Origin: Himantopus leucocephalus
Lineage: Eukaryota > Chordata > Aves > Charadriiformes > Recurvirostridae
Reading direction: 5' to 3'
DNA length: 64,000 nucleotides
Assembly: GCA_003993805.1 (NCBI GenBank)
Contig: RSEF01000003.1
Coordinates: 57,887,051-57,951,050, forward strand
A program made the position numbers and the translations under genes. This document shows, piece by piece, positions 63,365-64,000 of this stretch. Numbering within the stretch: the stretch's first letter is position 1; each line of letters begins with the position of its first letter. Under the pieces are notes generated by a model. It saw only the letters and a program-made list of their open reading frames with translations. It was not told the DNA's origin and ran no database searches.

Positions 63365-64000
63365 TTCCTCATGCTTAAGTACTTTAACAAGGAGCTCTTG
63401 ATCTACAAATAACAGAACATTTATGTACAAAAAACCTTAGGAGCAATTTGATCAGTCATGTAATTAAATCCCCCATACGGGACAGCCTGGAGCTTGCTCT
63501 GCCGCCTTTTTAAAGTGACATTTTCTTTTACACTGGCACCACTTCAACACCTTTTTTCTAGTACAGGAAACAGCATATCGCACTTGTCCAAATGTGTGTA
63601 AACTCGAAGCAAATAGTTTCTTTTTGTGACCCCGCTGGCCTCAGAACCCCACTGGGGAGGTCAAGGACACTTTTAAATCCAACCAGCAAATTTCTCAGTG
63701 TTGCTGTCATTGCAAATGTTTGTACAAGCTATTAGCTTCGCAGTCTTTGTAGAGAAAACTGTGTTTATTTTTAAGTTCAGTTTTTTAGCTGCCTATAAAA
63801 TGTTTGTCTTTGTTGCTAGATACCACCTTGGATAAACAATAATAATAAAACTCCAACACACTCAGAAGAAACTATTAATGATTAAACACAGTTCCTCTCA
63901 CTCAAAACGCCAATTTGAATTTGTCAACTCTAAAACCACAGCCTGTAAAAACTGTTCATATCACTCTGTACCTATAATATCACAATTCTGAATACAGCCT

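Larger units (their letters stand above)
51862..64000 (-). other. PHACTR2: upstream intron or 5' flank of PHACTR2, no exon recognised
   Basis: A coding or 5' UTR exon must lie 5' of exon A. Mammalian start exons encode only about 4-16 residues, so one could hide here unseen; I found no match for them. The stretch holds a MIR-type relic, an old CR1, a solo LTR, a 20-bp palindrome and one N-junction duplication. GC-richer parts at 61.8-62.0 kb and 57.4-57.6 kb are not dense enough in CpG to call a promoter island by eye. Confidence 0.7.

Noticed and set aside
1..64000. CRISPR arrays, operons, phage or plasmid systems
   Set aside because: The window is a vertebrate gene with introns; no spaced direct-repeat array or prokaryotic gene order exists.

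Overview
The window is intron-rich vertebrate DNA, almost certainly from a bird. A chicken-repeat-1 (CR1) LINE 3' end with the typical ATTCTATGA-type tail lies at about 8.94-9.25 kb. An older CR1 fragment lies near 53.9-54.15 kb, and an ERV-type solo LTR lies at 56.38-56.48 kb. There is no bacterial gene organisation. Nearly all open frames of 60-200 codons here are chance frames in introns or shadows of exons.

One gene explains all the coding signal: PHACTR2 (phosphatase and actin regulator 2), on the minus strand. I traced twelve consecutive coding exons by hand, from 51859 down to the stop codon at 3135. All splice phases agree and together they give 634 residues plus the stop. In order, the protein has a short N-terminal basic region (exon A), RPEL motif 1 (exon B), and a long low-complexity Pro/Ser/Lys-rich linker (exons C-E). 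An acidic Ser/Asp segment with ten Asp in a row follows (exon F). RPEL motifs 2, 3 and 4 come next (exons G, H, I/J), then the PP1-binding C-terminus (exons J-L). The last exon contributes only 16 coding bases. The initiator methionine is in an exon upstream of 51859 that I could not find, probably beyond 64000. The 3' UTR runs from 3134 toward the window start, with candidate poly(A) signals at 1595-1600 and 914-919.

Layout: 1-3134 3' UTR and/or downstream DNA; 3135-51859 twelve coding exons and eleven introns (1.0-10.8 kb); 51860-64000 upstream intron or 5' flank with relic transposons and no recognised exon.

The points most worth checking are: a non-canonical GC-AG donor after exon J; four places where single Ns sit at the junction of near-identical direct repeats about 3% diverged (likely unmerged haplotypes in the assembly, including the only frames that look duplicated); a solo LTR with an intact 5-bp target-site duplication interrupted by a 10-N gap; a perfect 20-bp palindrome; and several foldback structures. 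I found no convincing previously undescribed system. The window is a well-formed locus of a known gene family plus assembly artefacts and fossil repeats.
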